Source: Akkermansia sp. (GTDB taxonomy: Bacteria; Verrucomicrobiota; Verrucomicrobiia; Verrucomicrobiales; Akkermansiaceae). From it: a stretch of 37,248 bases of DNA. The stretch lies in assembly GCA_024405455.1 (NCBI GenBank), contig JAKSOT010000011.1, positions 1 through 37,248 of the forward strand. Direction: 5' to 3'. This document shows, one piece after another, positions 7,034 through 14,514 of the stretch. The position numbers were made by a program, and so were the translations under genes. A model generated the notes under the pieces. It was not told the origin of the DNA. It saw only the letters and a program-made list of their open reading frames with translations, and ran no database searches. Positions within the stretch are counted from its first letter, which is position 1, and every line of letters begins with the position of its first letter.

Positions 7034-10000
7034 ATGTCACCATACTTCATCAAGCATCCCACCATTGCCGCGGTCATCTCCATTGTGACCACCCTGCTGG
7101 GCGTCATCTGCATCCTGGGCCTGCCCGTGGCGCAATACCCGGACATTGCGCCCATCACCATCTCGCTCTCCGCCTCCTATCCCGGGGCCAACGCCACGGA
7201 GGTGGCGGAGTCCGTCGCCACGCCCATCGAGCAGGAAATCTCAGGCGTGGACGGCCTGGACTACCTCTCCTCCACCTCCGCCAACAACGGCGGGTGCGAC
7301 GTGAGCGTCATCTACGAACCCGGGAGCAACGCCAACACCTGCCAGCAGCTCACCTACATGCGCTACAGCCAGGCCACCTCCTCCCTGCCGCAGGAAGTGG
7401 CCAAAATGGGCGTGCGCATTGAGCAGCAGGCCGGCCTGCCCATCCTCATCTACACCCTGCACTCCCCCAACGGCTACTTCGACCGCGTCAACATGACCGG
7501 CTACGCCTTCGTGAACATGGTCAACCCCATCAAGCGCGTCAAGGGGGTGGGCAACGTCTCCGTCTTCGGAGCCAAGTACGCCATCCGCATCTGGCTGGAC
7601 ACCAAGAAGATGGCCCAGAAGAACATCTCCGTCACGGAGGTGAACGCAGCCATCGCCGCCCAGAACACCATCAACCCAGGCGGCTCGGTGGGTGCGGAAC
7701 CCATGCCGGACGGCCAGGAATTCACCTACACCATCCGCAACAAGGGCCGCATGGCCTCCGTGGAGGAGTTCGGCGATATCTCGGTGCAGACCAGGGGCAC
7801 CCAGATTGTGCGCCTGCGCGATATCGCCAAGATTGAGCTCGGCGCGGAGAACTACGCGCTGACCGCCCGCCTGAGCGGGAAGACCTGCTCCGCCATTGCC
7901 ATCTACCAGGCCGCCGGCTCCAACGCCATCGAGACCGTGGACAACCTCCGCGAGCTCTTCGCGGAAATGCAGCGCAACATGCCGGAGGGGCTTGTGGGTG
8001 AGGTGACGCTGGACACCACGCTCTCTGTGCGCGAGTCCATCTCGGAAATCGGGCAAACGCTGGTGGAGGCGCTCATCCTGGTGGCCATCGTGGTGTTCCT
8101 GTTCCTGCAGGGCTTCCGCGCCACGCTGATTCCGCTGCTGGCGGTACCGGTATCGCTGGTGACCACGTTCTGCTTCTTCCCGCTGCTGGGCTTCACACTC
8201 AACACGGTGTGCCTGCTGGGCATGGTGCTGGCCATCGGCCTGGTGGTGGACGATGCCATTGTGGTGGTGGAAGCCGTGGAGGCGCACATTGAGGCGGGCA
8301 TGAACCCGCGCGAGGCGACGTTTGCGGCCATGCGCGAGGTGAGCGGCCCCGTGGTGGCCATTGCGCTGGTGCTGGCGGCGGTGTTCCTGCCGTCCGTGCT
8401 GCTGCCGGGCATCACCGGCACGCTCTTCCAGCAGTTCGCGGTCACCATTGCCGTGTCCATGGCCATCTCCGCGTTCAACGCGCTCTCGCTCTCCCCGGCG
8501 CTCGCCGCCCTCCTGCTCAAGGAGAAGTCCACCAAGAAATCCCTGCTGCAGCCCTTCTACAATCTCTTCAACCGCTGCTATGACGCCGTGGCGGATGGCT
8601 TCGCCAAGTGCTGCGGCTTCCTGTGCCGCAAGCTCTACATCTCCATCCCCCTGCTGGCCATCGTCTCCTCCGCCATCATCCCCGTTTCCCAGCGCGTGCC
8701 CGGCGGCTTCCTCCCCACGGAGGACCAGGGCTTCCTCATCTCCGGTCTCATCATGACCCCGCGCGTCTCCCTGCAGCGCCTTTCCCAGCAGGCCTCCACC
8801 GTGGAGCAGGTGCTGGACCGCGAGCCCGCAGTGAAGGATTACGTGGCTATCCTGGGCACCAATATGGCCAACGGCGTGCAATCCGCAAACGCAGCCTCTT
8901 TCTTCATTGTTCTCAAGGAGATGGAGGACCGCCCCATGGTTGACGGCCACAGGGTCACCGCCGCGGAGGTGTGCGCCAGCCTCAACGGCGCGCTCGCCAT
9001 GTCCGGGGTGGACGGCATGACCTTCGTCACCTGCCCGCCCGCCATCCCCGGCGTCGGCACGGGTGACGACATCACCTTCGTGCTGGAGGACCGCGCCGGC
9101 CAGGGCGTGCAACCCCTCTACGAGCAGGTGGTGCGCCTGGAGGCCGCACTGAACGCCGCCCCGGAGATTGAAAGCGGTTCCGCATCCGACATGATGATGC
9201 CGGCCGTGCCGCAGAAATCCGTGACCGTGGACCGGGACAAGTGCCTGGCGCAGGGCGTGGACTACGCGCAGCTCAACGCCATGCTCCAGAGCTTCAACGG
9301 CTCCGCCTTCATCAACTACTACACCCAGTTCGGCCAGCAGTGGCAGGTGTACGTGCAGGCCGCCGGCGCCGACCGCGTGAACACCGACCAGATCGCCAAC
9401 TTCTACATCAACAACAGCAAGGGTGAGCCCGTGCCCATGAGCACTCTCGTCACCGTCAAGGACACCAACGACACCGAGTTCGTGCTCCACAACAACACCT
9501 ACAATGCAGGCAAGATCAACCTGCGCCCGGCACCCGGCTATTCCAGCCAGCAGGCCATGGACGCCGCGGAGCGCATCTTCCGGGAGACCATGGACGTCAC
9601 CAAGTTCGGCATGTCCTTCGTGGATATGAGCTTCCAGCAGAAGAAGGTGGCGGACGGCCTGGGTCTGGGCGCCATCTTCACCCTCTCCGGCGTGTTCGCC
9701 TTCCTCATCATGGCGGCGCTGTATGAGAAGTGGACGCTGCCGCTGGCCATCTTCCTCTCCGTGCCGGTGGCCGTGCTGGGCGCGTTCCTGGGCCTGTGGC
9801 TGACCGGGATGGACATGAACCTGTACGCGCAGATCGGCCTGGTGATGCTGGTGGGTCTGGCGGCCAAGAACGCCATTCTCATCGTGGAGTTCGCCGTGCT
9901 GCAGATGGAGAAGGGCAAGGACCTGGTGGAGGCGGCCATCATCGCCGCGCGCATGCGTCTGCGCCCCATCCTGATGACCTCCTTCGCGTTCATCCTGGGC

Positions 10001-10228
10001 TGCGTGCCTCTGGTGCTCGCCGTCGGCTCCGGCGCACTCTCGCGCAACGCCATCGGCATCGTCGTGGTGGTCGGCATGTCCATCGCCTCCGGCATCGGCA
10101 TCTTCTTCATCCCCTGCTCCTTCGTCTTCGTCATGAAGCTCTTCCGCTCCACCGTGCACAAGAAGCAGGCGGAAGACCCGGATGAAATCTCCGCCAACGC
10201 CAAGCTCGACGCCACGGAAAACGCTTAA
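7034..10228 (+). CDS. RND multidrug efflux transporter, inner-membrane subunit (AcrB/MexB type, HAE1)
   Basis: 1064 residues, typical for HAE1 pumps that use proton motive force to export hydrophobic compounds from the periplasm through an adaptor and an outer-membrane channel. The start MSPYFIKHPTIAAVISI leads into the first membrane helix, followed by the AQYPDIAP porter entry sequence. The proton-relay residues are present: D406 and D407 in GLVVDDAIVVVE, and K945 in GLAAKNAILIVEF. The internal duplication into two halves of six helices plus large periplasmic loops is intact. ATG 7034 was chosen because it begins exactly at the conserved N terminus; the longer frame overlaps the adaptor gene. 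Substrates cannot be predicted. It ends just before a strong hairpin. Confidence 0.95.
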   Translation: MSPYFIKHPTIAAVISIVTTLLGVICILGLPVAQYPDIAPITISLSASYPGANATEVAESVATPIEQEISGVDGLDYLSSTSANNGGCDVSVIYEPGSNANTCQQLTYMRYSQATSSLPQEVAKMGVRIEQQAGLPILIYTLHSPNGYFDRVNMTGYAFVNMVNPIKRVKGVGNVSVFGAKYAIRIWLDTKKMAQKNISVTEVNAAIAAQNTINPGGSVGAEPMPDGQEFTYTIRNKGRMASVEEFGDISVQTRGTQIVRLRDIAKIELGAENYALTARLSGKTCSAIAIYQAAGSNAIETVDNLRELFAEMQRNMPEGLVGEVTLDTTLSVRESISEIGQTLVEALILVAIVVFLFLQGFRATLIPLLAVPVSLVTTFCFFPLLGFTLNTVCLLGMVLAIGLVVDDAIVVVEAVEAHIEAGMNPREATFAAMREVSGPVVAIALVLAAVFLPSVLLPGITGTLFQQFAVTIAVSMAISAFNALSLSPALAALLLKEKSTKKSLLQPFYNLFNRCYDAVADGFAKCCGFLCRKLYISIPLLAIVSSAIIPVSQRVPGGFLPTEDQGFLISGLIMTPRVSLQRLSQQASTVEQVLDREPAVKDYVAILGTNMANGVQSANAASFFIVLKEMEDRPMVDGHRVTAAEVCASLNGALAMSGVDGMTFVTCPPAIPGVGTGDDITFVLEDRAGQGVQPLYEQVVRLEAALNAAPEIESGSASDMMMPAVPQKSVTVDRDKCLAQGVDYAQLNAMLQSFNGSAFINYYTQFGQQWQVYVQAAGADRVNTDQIANFYINNSKGEPVPMSTLVTVKDTNDTEFVLHNNTYNAGKINLRPAPGYSSQQAMDAAERIFRETMDVTKFGMSFVDMSFQQKKVADGLGLGAIFTLSGVFAFLIMAALYEKWTLPLAIFLSVPVAVLGAFLGLWLTGMDMNLYAQIGLVMLVGLAAKNAILIVEFAVLQMEKGKDLVEAAIIAARMRLRPILMTSFAFILGCVPLVLAVGSGALSRNAIGIVVVVGMSIASGIGIFFIPCSFVFVMKLFRSTVHKKQAEDPDEISANAKLDATENA

Positions 10229-10236
10229 AAAAACAA

Positions 10237-10266
10237 GAAAGGCACCGGAACTTCCGGTGCCTTTCC
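10237..10266. terminator. Bidirectional intrinsic terminator between the efflux operon and tRNA-Ser
   Basis: Perfect 11-bp stem (10238-10248 with 10254-10264), 5-nt loop. Read on the minus strand the stem is followed by TTGTTTTTTT, an ideal terminator for tRNA-Ser; on the plus strand it ends the efflux operon. Confidence 0.85.
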
Positions 10267-10272
10267 CTTAAG

Positions 10273-10363
10273 CGGAGCGGGGGGGATTCGAACCCCCGGT
10301 ACGGGTTAATGCCCGTACGACCATTTAGCAAACGGTTGCTTTCAGCCTCTCAGCCACCGCTCC
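10273..10363 (-). tRNA. tRNA-Ser (anticodon GCT)
   Basis: The acceptor stem GGAGCGG pairs with CCGCTCC, discriminator G. The anticodon loop TTGCTAA carries GCT (reads AGC/AGU), and the long variable arm forms a GTACGGG/CCCGTAC hairpin as expected for a class II tRNA. The T arm is CGGGGG-TTCGAAT-CCCCCC-like. CCA is not encoded. Total 91 nt. Confidence 0.95.
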
Positions 10364-10377
10364 AAATGCGTGCCGCA

Positions 10378-10406
10378 AGTATACGGAACTTTGCCCCACC
10401 CGTCAA
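10378..10406 (-). promoter_or_regulatory. Promoter of tRNA-Ser
   Basis: Minus strand TTGACG (10401-10406), 17 nt, TATACT (10378-10383), directly upstream of the tRNA. It lies just past the 3' end of the envelope operon. Confidence 0.85.
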
Positions 10407-10415
10407 CACCTATTT

Positions 10416-10853
10416 CTACCGTTGACAAAATTCCGTCTCCACCGGGATTTGGCGGCGGGTGATTTCCCCGGCGAGGAAGTCGATGTCGTCAGGGTCCAGG
10501 AGTTCGCTGGCGAGGCGGAGGGTGAGGGCCGGGGAGACCAGGGTGACGGCCTTGGATTCAATGCCGGGCGCGGTTTCGCGGCGCTCTACGCTGGCAGAGG
10601 TGATATCCGCCCAAGCAATGCGGCGGGTGCCGAAAAGCGTGCGGCGTGCAATGCCCGCATCGTCCACCGTGTAGCGCAGGATGAGGTAGGAACCGCCCCA
10701 CAGAAGGGTGACCACAATGCCCGCGGCGGCGGCGGCGTACTGCCAGGCGGGATGCCCCTCCCGCAGCAGGGCGTACACGCAGGCTCCCAGCACCAGGATG
10801 ACCACACCCAGGTAGAAATGGTGGTTGGCGCAGCGCAGGGTACGCGGGGTCAT
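10416..10853 (-). CDS. Small membrane protein with a bacterial PH-like domain
   Basis: 145 residues. Two hydrophobic helices (about 14-30 and 37-57) are followed by a beta-rich segment beginning LRYTVDDAGIARRTLFGTRR and then IAWADITSASV. That order (two helices, then a strand opening with turn-on of 'tvtd.gi..r..l.....I.w.di') matches the bacterial PH domain families found in membrane proteins; function is unknown. It overlaps the stop of the L,D-transpeptidase gene by 4 nt (ATGA), so the two are translationally coupled and it is the last gene of the envelope operon. Confidence 0.65.
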   Translation of the reverse strand: MTPRTLRCANHHFYLGVVILVLGACVYALLREGHPAWQYAAAAAGIVVTLLWGGSYLILRYTVDDAGIARRTLFGTRRIAWADITSASVERRETAPGIESKAVTLVSPALTLRLASELLDPDDIDFLAGEITRRQIPVETEFCQR

Positions 10854-11695
10854 GAGGCGGGCGTGGCGGGTGCGGCCGGCACCGTGTCGGTGTAGTCGTT
10901 GCCGGGCTTGGGGCGGTACTTCACGTCGATGGGCTTCACATAGCCGCCCTGGTTGTAGTCCTCCACGGCGCGTGAGATGTAGACGGGCAGGCCCACCGCG
11001 CTGTATTCGTAGAACTTGGCGGCCACATCATACGGGGTGCGGATGCAGCCGTGGGAGAGGCGCGTTCCCGCCACCACGCGGCCGCCGTGGATGCCCACGC
11101 CGTCCAGCGTCAGGCGGTTGAAGTTGGGCATGGAGGACGGGCGGAAGGTCATGCCCTTGGGCGTGCCGTTGGCAATGTCCGCGTTGCTGTCGGTCACCTT
11201 TCCGCTGGCGGAGACGAATTTGCCGTACCTGTTGGAGTGGTGGTTCTTCTCCTTCTCCATGATGCGGAAGACGCCTGTGGGGGTCTCATGGCCGTCGCGC
11301 CCGGTGGAGACGGGCCAGTCGTAGGCCACCCTTCCGTTGATGTAGAGGCGTGCGCGCTGCTGGGGGATGCAGATGATGAGCTTGGAGTTGGCGGGGGAAA
11401 TCTGGTTGAGCAGGGCGTTGTCCTCGAACACGGCCATGGTGCGCGGGTACGCGGGCTTGGCCACAAAGTACTCGTAGCTTCCCTTGGGGAAGGGGTTTTT
11501 GTAGCCCTCCGCCTTCTTGCCGGGGATGTCCAGCGGGTTGAAGTCGCCCTTGGGCACCTCCACCACGGCGGCAGGCTCCGCCTCCTCCGCGGGCTTCTCC
11601 TGCTTGGGCGCGGGCTGCGGCTTGGGCTGCGGCAGCGGTTGCTGGCAGGATGCCAGCAGCAGCGCGGAAACCAGCGGCAGGAGCGCCTTGTTCAT
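10850..11695 (-). CDS. L,D-transpeptidase (YkuD family) lipoprotein
   Basis: 281 residues with lipobox LASC (Cys17) and a proline/glutamine-rich linker. The YkuD catalytic domain starts near IICIPQQRARLYING. It carries GIHGG and the active-site block SHGCIRT with nucleophile Cys217 and His215. Such enzymes form 3-3 cross-links in peptidoglycan or attach lipoproteins to it, using a tetrapeptide donor, in the periplasm. The lipid anchor suggests it works from the membrane. The gene starts 4 nt after the stop of a LysM protein, which would supply peptidoglycan binding, and overlaps the PH-like gene. Confidence 0.9.
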   Translation of the reverse strand: MNKALLPLVSALLLASCQQPLPQPKPQPAPKQEKPAEEAEPAAVVEVPKGDFNPLDIPGKKAEGYKNPFPKGSYEYFVAKPAYPRTMAVFEDNALLNQISPANSKLIICIPQQRARLYINGRVAYDWPVSTGRDGHETPTGVFRIMEKEKNHHSNRYGKFVSASGKVTDSNADIANGTPKGMTFRPSSMPNFNRLTLDGVGIHGGRVVAGTRLSHGCIRTPYDVAAKFYEYSAVGLPVYISRAVEDYNQGGYVKPIDVKYRPKPGNDYTDTVPAAPATPAS

Positions 11696-11699
11696 GGCA

Positions 11700-12314
11700 T
11701 CAGTGCTTGGGGATGGTGAGCTTGGCTCCCACCTTCAGGTTGGAGGAGCTCATGTTGTTGGCGCGCATGAGCTGCTGCACGGGCACGCCCGTGCGGCGGG
11801 AGATGGCGTAGAGCGTGTCGCCGCCCTTCACGGTGTAGCGGGATGCGGGCACCGTGGCCTTCCTGGCCGCCGGCTTCTTCACCGCGGAAGCCGCGGGGAT
11901 GCGCAGCACCTGACCCACCTTGAGCGCGTTCGGGTTGGCAATGTGGTTGGCGGAGGCGATGGCCGCGGAGCTGCTGTGGTGCCGCGCGGCAATGCCGCCC
12001 AGCGTGTCGCCCGCCTTCACGGTGTACGTGCCGGCCTTGGCGGCGGGTGCGGGGGCGGTCGGAACTGCCACGGGTGCGGTGGGCGCGGTGGTGGGCGTGG
12101 TTGCCGCCACAGGCGCCACAGGACCGGCGGTTGGCGCGGTCACGGCCACGGTGGGTCCCGCGGAGCGGGAGCCCTCCAGCTCCACCTCATCGTTCACGGG
12201 TGTTTCCATGCGGTCGTTCACCCAGGACATGTCCAGCTTGCCGTTGTTGATGTGGCAGGAGACAAGCGACAGGGTGGCGGCGGCCAGCAGGCCGAATGGG
12301 ACAGATGCTTTCAT
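11700..12314 (-). CDS. Lipoprotein with two LysM domains
   Basis: 204 residues with lipobox LVSC (Cys20). An Ala/Pro/Thr-rich linker (about 55-95) leads to two LysM domains: TYTVKAGDTLGGIAARH with VGQVLRIPA, and RYTVKGGDTLYAISRRT with VGAKLTIPK at the C terminus. LysM binds the glycan backbone of peptidoglycan. No catalytic domain is present, so it is probably a cell-wall tether or scaffold. The gene lies 19 nt after another LysM gene and 4 nt before the L,D-transpeptidase. Confidence 0.88.
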   Translation of the reverse strand: MKASVPFGLLAAATLSLVSCHINNGKLDMSWVNDRMETPVNDEVELEGSRSAGPTVAVTAPTAGPVAPVAATTPTTAPTAPVAVPTAPAPAAKAGTYTVKAGDTLGGIAARHHSSSAAIASANHIANPNALKVGQVLRIPAASAVKKPAARKATVPASRYTVKGGDTLYAISRRTGVPVQQLMRANNMSSSNLKVGAKLTIPKH

Positions 12315-12333
12315 GGCGTTCGCGGGTTTGATG

Positions 12334-13215
12334 TTAGCGTTTGCGGCGGCTGCTCTTCTTCTTGGTGGAAGAGGACTTCTTGGTGGAGGAGGAAGCCTTG
12401 CCGGGGATGGTGAGCTTCTGGCCGGCCATGATGGTGCTGCCCTTGATGCCGTTCTGGTCCTTGAGCTGCTGCACGGTCACGCCGTTCTTGGCGGCGATGG
12501 AGGAGAGGGACTCGCCCTTCTTCACCGTCACCGTCTTGCCGCCGGTGGTCTTGCCGCCGGATGTAGCCTTGCTGCCGCCCTTGGCCGGGGCCTTGTAGCC
12601 CTTGGGCGTGTAGCGCACCTTGATAATCTGTCCGGGACGGATGACGTCGCCCTTGATGTTGGAATCCTTGCGGATCTGCTCAACCGTGGTGTTGCTGCGC
12701 TTGGCGATGACCGTCAGGTTGTCGCCCGGGCGCACCTTGTAGGTGACGATGGAGGGCTTGGCGGGGGAGATGCGCTTGCTGCCGCCCTTGCCGCCCTTGC
12801 CGGTTTTCTTGCCGCCGCTGCGGGTGGTGGTGGTGTGGTGCTCAACCGGCGGCAACGGGGCGCCCAGGTTGGTGAGCGGGTCGTTCTCCACCATCACCTC
12901 GTCGCCCACGTTGGTGGCAACCTCCGGCTGGTGCTGCGAGGTGGGCTGCGTGGCTACGGCGGGCTGGTTCTGGCTGGTGGAGGCCACCGGGCCTTCCGGG
13001 ATGGCGTAGTTGTTGCGGTCCTCCGTGGTGGCGCCGGCGGACACCTGCACGTCCTCCTCTGTAGCCCACGGCGGAATCACGCCGGGGTCCGTGGCATCGC
13101 TCATCATGATGGCTTCCTCCTCCCCGCCGGGGTAGGCTGCGTTCTGGGAGCTGCAGGACGGGAAAACAGCCAGTATCCCGGCTCCCGCCGCAAGTGTTAA
13201 AAGGGTCTTTTTCAT
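12334..13215 (-). CDS. Lipoprotein with two LysM domains and a Lys/Ser/Arg-rich tail
   Basis: 293 residues with a signal peptide ending in FPSC (Cys21). A long polar linker precedes LysM 1 (TYKVRPGDNLTVIAKRS ... RPGQIIKV) and LysM 2 (TVTVKKGESLSSIAAKN ... AGQKLTIPG). The last 25 residues are a repetitive SSSTKK/KKKSSRRKR tail, which could bind acidic polymers or nucleic acid; its role is unknown. It is the first gene of the four-gene envelope operon, with a promoter 9 nt before the ATG. Confidence 0.85.
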   Translation of the reverse strand: MKKTLLTLAAGAGILAVFPSCSSQNAAYPGGEEEAIMMSDATDPGVIPPWATEEDVQVSAGATTEDRNNYAIPEGPVASTSQNQPAVATQPTSQHQPEVATNVGDEVMVENDPLTNLGAPLPPVEHHTTTTRSGGKKTGKGGKGGSKRISPAKPSIVTYKVRPGDNLTVIAKRSNTTVEQIRKDSNIKGDVIRPGQIIKVRYTPKGYKAPAKGGSKATSGGKTTGGKTVTVKKGESLSSIAAKNGVTVQQLKDQNGIKGSTIMAGQKLTIPGKASSSTKKSSSTKKKSSRRKR

Positions 13216-13224
13216 ACAGCGGAG

Positions 13225-13253
13225 AAGATATCAAATCCGCGCTGGAAAATCAA
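13225..13253 (-). promoter_or_regulatory. Promoter of the LysM/L,D-transpeptidase operon
   Basis: Minus strand TTGATT (13248-13253), 17 nt, TATCTT (13225-13230). The -10 ends 9 nt before ATG 13215, leaving at most a 2-3 nt leader. Confidence 0.6.
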
Positions 13254-13336
13254 GCCTGTTTCGTGAATGCCGGTGCACGCCTGCCAACCGGGCCCGCGGA
13301 AACATGCGGAAACACGCGGATGCACATTCTTTTGAC

Positions 13337-13366
13337 TTGCGCGGAAGGGGGGATGTGGGGTAGAAT
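13337..13366 (+). promoter_or_regulatory. Promoter of the histidine phosphatase-mscL operon
   Basis: TTGCGC (13337-13342), 18 nt, TAGAAT (13361-13366). The -10 is good and the -35 is moderate. The leader to ATG 13398 would be about 25 nt. Confidence 0.5.
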
Positions 13367-13397
13367 GCGGAATGCCTGAAACGGCACTCGCCGCTGT

Positions 13398-14084
13398 ATG
13401 AAAACGCTGATTATCGCACGCCACGGAAACACCTTCCGCAAGGGGGAGACGCCCACCCGCGTGGGCGCACGCACCGATTTGGAGCTGGTGGAGGAGGAGC
13501 GCGCACGCGGCATCGGCCTCTACCTCAAAAAGCTGGGCATCACGCCTTCCCGCATCCTGGCCGCGCCGCTCAAGCGCACCATGCGCACCGCGCAGCTCGC
13601 CGCAGAGGAACTGGGCAACCCCTGCCCCGTCGTGCCCGACGAGCGTTTCATCGAGGTGGACTACGGACCCGACGAGAACCAGACCGAGGAAACCGTGATG
13701 CGCCGCCTCGGCAGCGTCGCCGCGCAGCAGAAGGGGCTGGACCCCGCCGCCCTGCCCGCGGACCGGCTGGAGCAGCTCGGCGCGGAGGCCATCGACCTCT
13801 GGAACGCGCGCGCCGTGGTGCCCCAGGGCTGGCAGGTGGACGTGGAGCGCATCATCCGCAACTGGCACGAGCTGGCCGCCGAGGTGGCGGACGGCGAGGC
13901 CCTGCTCTGCGTCTCCAGCAACGGCGCCATCCGCTTCGCCCCGCACATCACGGGCGACTACGCCGCCTTCTGCGCGGCCCACGACATCAAGGTGCCCACG
14001 GGCGGCGTGTGCATCTTCACCTCGCAGGACGGCTCCGCCTGGGAATGCCGCGAGTGGGGCGTCAAGGCCTTCAAGCTTCTCTAA
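13398..14084 (+). CDS. Histidine phosphatase superfamily protein, second catalytic His replaced
   Basis: 228 residues. The N terminus has the phosphatase signature ARHGNT with nucleophile His9, and APLKRTMRTAQ matches the second conserved Arg region. The usual C-terminal 'sHGg' motif is SSNGAIR here, so Asn stands where the second active-site His is expected. Some members of the family naturally have a SNG.IR version, so this may be a distinct subfamily and not a dead enzyme. Substrate unknown. It is first of a tight operon: mscL follows after 19 nt. Confidence 0.8.
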   Translation: MKTLIIARHGNTFRKGETPTRVGARTDLELVEEERARGIGLYLKKLGITPSRILAAPLKRTMRTAQLAAEELGNPCPVVPDERFIEVDYGPDENQTEETVMRRLGSVAAQQKGLDPAALPADRLEQLGAEAIDLWNARAVVPQGWQVDVERIIRNWHELAAEVADGEALLCVSSNGAIRFAPHITGDYAAFCAAHDIKVPTGGVCIFTSQDGSAWECREWGVKAFKLL

Positions 14085-14103
14085 CCAAAACCCAATCGTC
14101 ATT

Positions 14104-14496
14104 ATGGAAATGCAGAAAATCACACCCGCCTGGGTGAAGGAATTCAAGGAGTTCGCCCTCAAGGGCAACGTGATGGACATGGCCGTCGGCGTCATCATCG
14201 GCGGCGCGTTCGGCAAGATTGTCACGTCCCTGGTGAACGATGTCATCATGCCGGCCATCCTGCTCATCTCGCCGGACACCACGCTGGAGACGCTGGCGTG
14301 GAACGGCGTGAAGTACGGCTCGTTCATCCAGACCATCATCGACTTCCTGATCATCTCCCTGTCCATCTTCTTCGCCATCCGCGTGCTGTGCAAGCTGCGC
14401 GCCAAGGACAAGGAGGCGCCCAAGGAGGAAGCCCCCGCACCCACCCCGGAAGACATCCAGCTCCTGCGCGAAATCCGCGACGCGCTCCGCAAGTAG
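14104..14496 (+). CDS. mscL: Large-conductance mechanosensitive channel MscL
   Basis: 130 residues, the usual MscL length. The channel opens under membrane tension to release solutes on osmotic downshock. The N-terminal helix and TM1 are clear: EFKEFALKGNVMDMAVGVIIGG, containing the strongly conserved KGNVxDxAVGVxIGxAF pattern and the pore-lining glycines. TM2 is around IQTIIDFLIISLSIFFAIR, and a charged cytoplasmic helix ends the protein. A short periplasmic loop links the helices. It sits between the histidine phosphatase and the AMP-ligase-like gene with gaps of 19 and 18 nt. Confidence 0.97.
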   Translation: MEMQKITPAWVKEFKEFALKGNVMDMAVGVIIGGAFGKIVTSLVNDVIMPAILLISPDTTLETLAWNGVKYGSFIQTIIDFLIISLSIFFAIRVLCKLRAKDKEAPKEEAPAPTPEDIQLLREIRDALRK

Positions 14497-14514
14497 CGCC
14501 CAGCACGGCAGTCC

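Noticed and set aside
7241-10159. 972-residue open frame on the minus strand
   Set aside because: It is antisense to the RND transporter, and its His/Gly/Glu-rich sequence is the mirror of a GC-rich gene with strong codon bias. The same applies to long frames at 1070-3055, 4399-7161, 14071-16782, 19099-21102 and 26698-28386.
10422-10427. TTGACA on the plus strand near the end of the PH-like gene
   Set aside because: No -10 at a suitable distance and no plus-strand gene downstream.
13332-13366. TTGACT as the -35 of the histidine phosphatase promoter
   Set aside because: It lies 23 nt from TAGAAT, too far; TTGCGC at 18 nt fits better.
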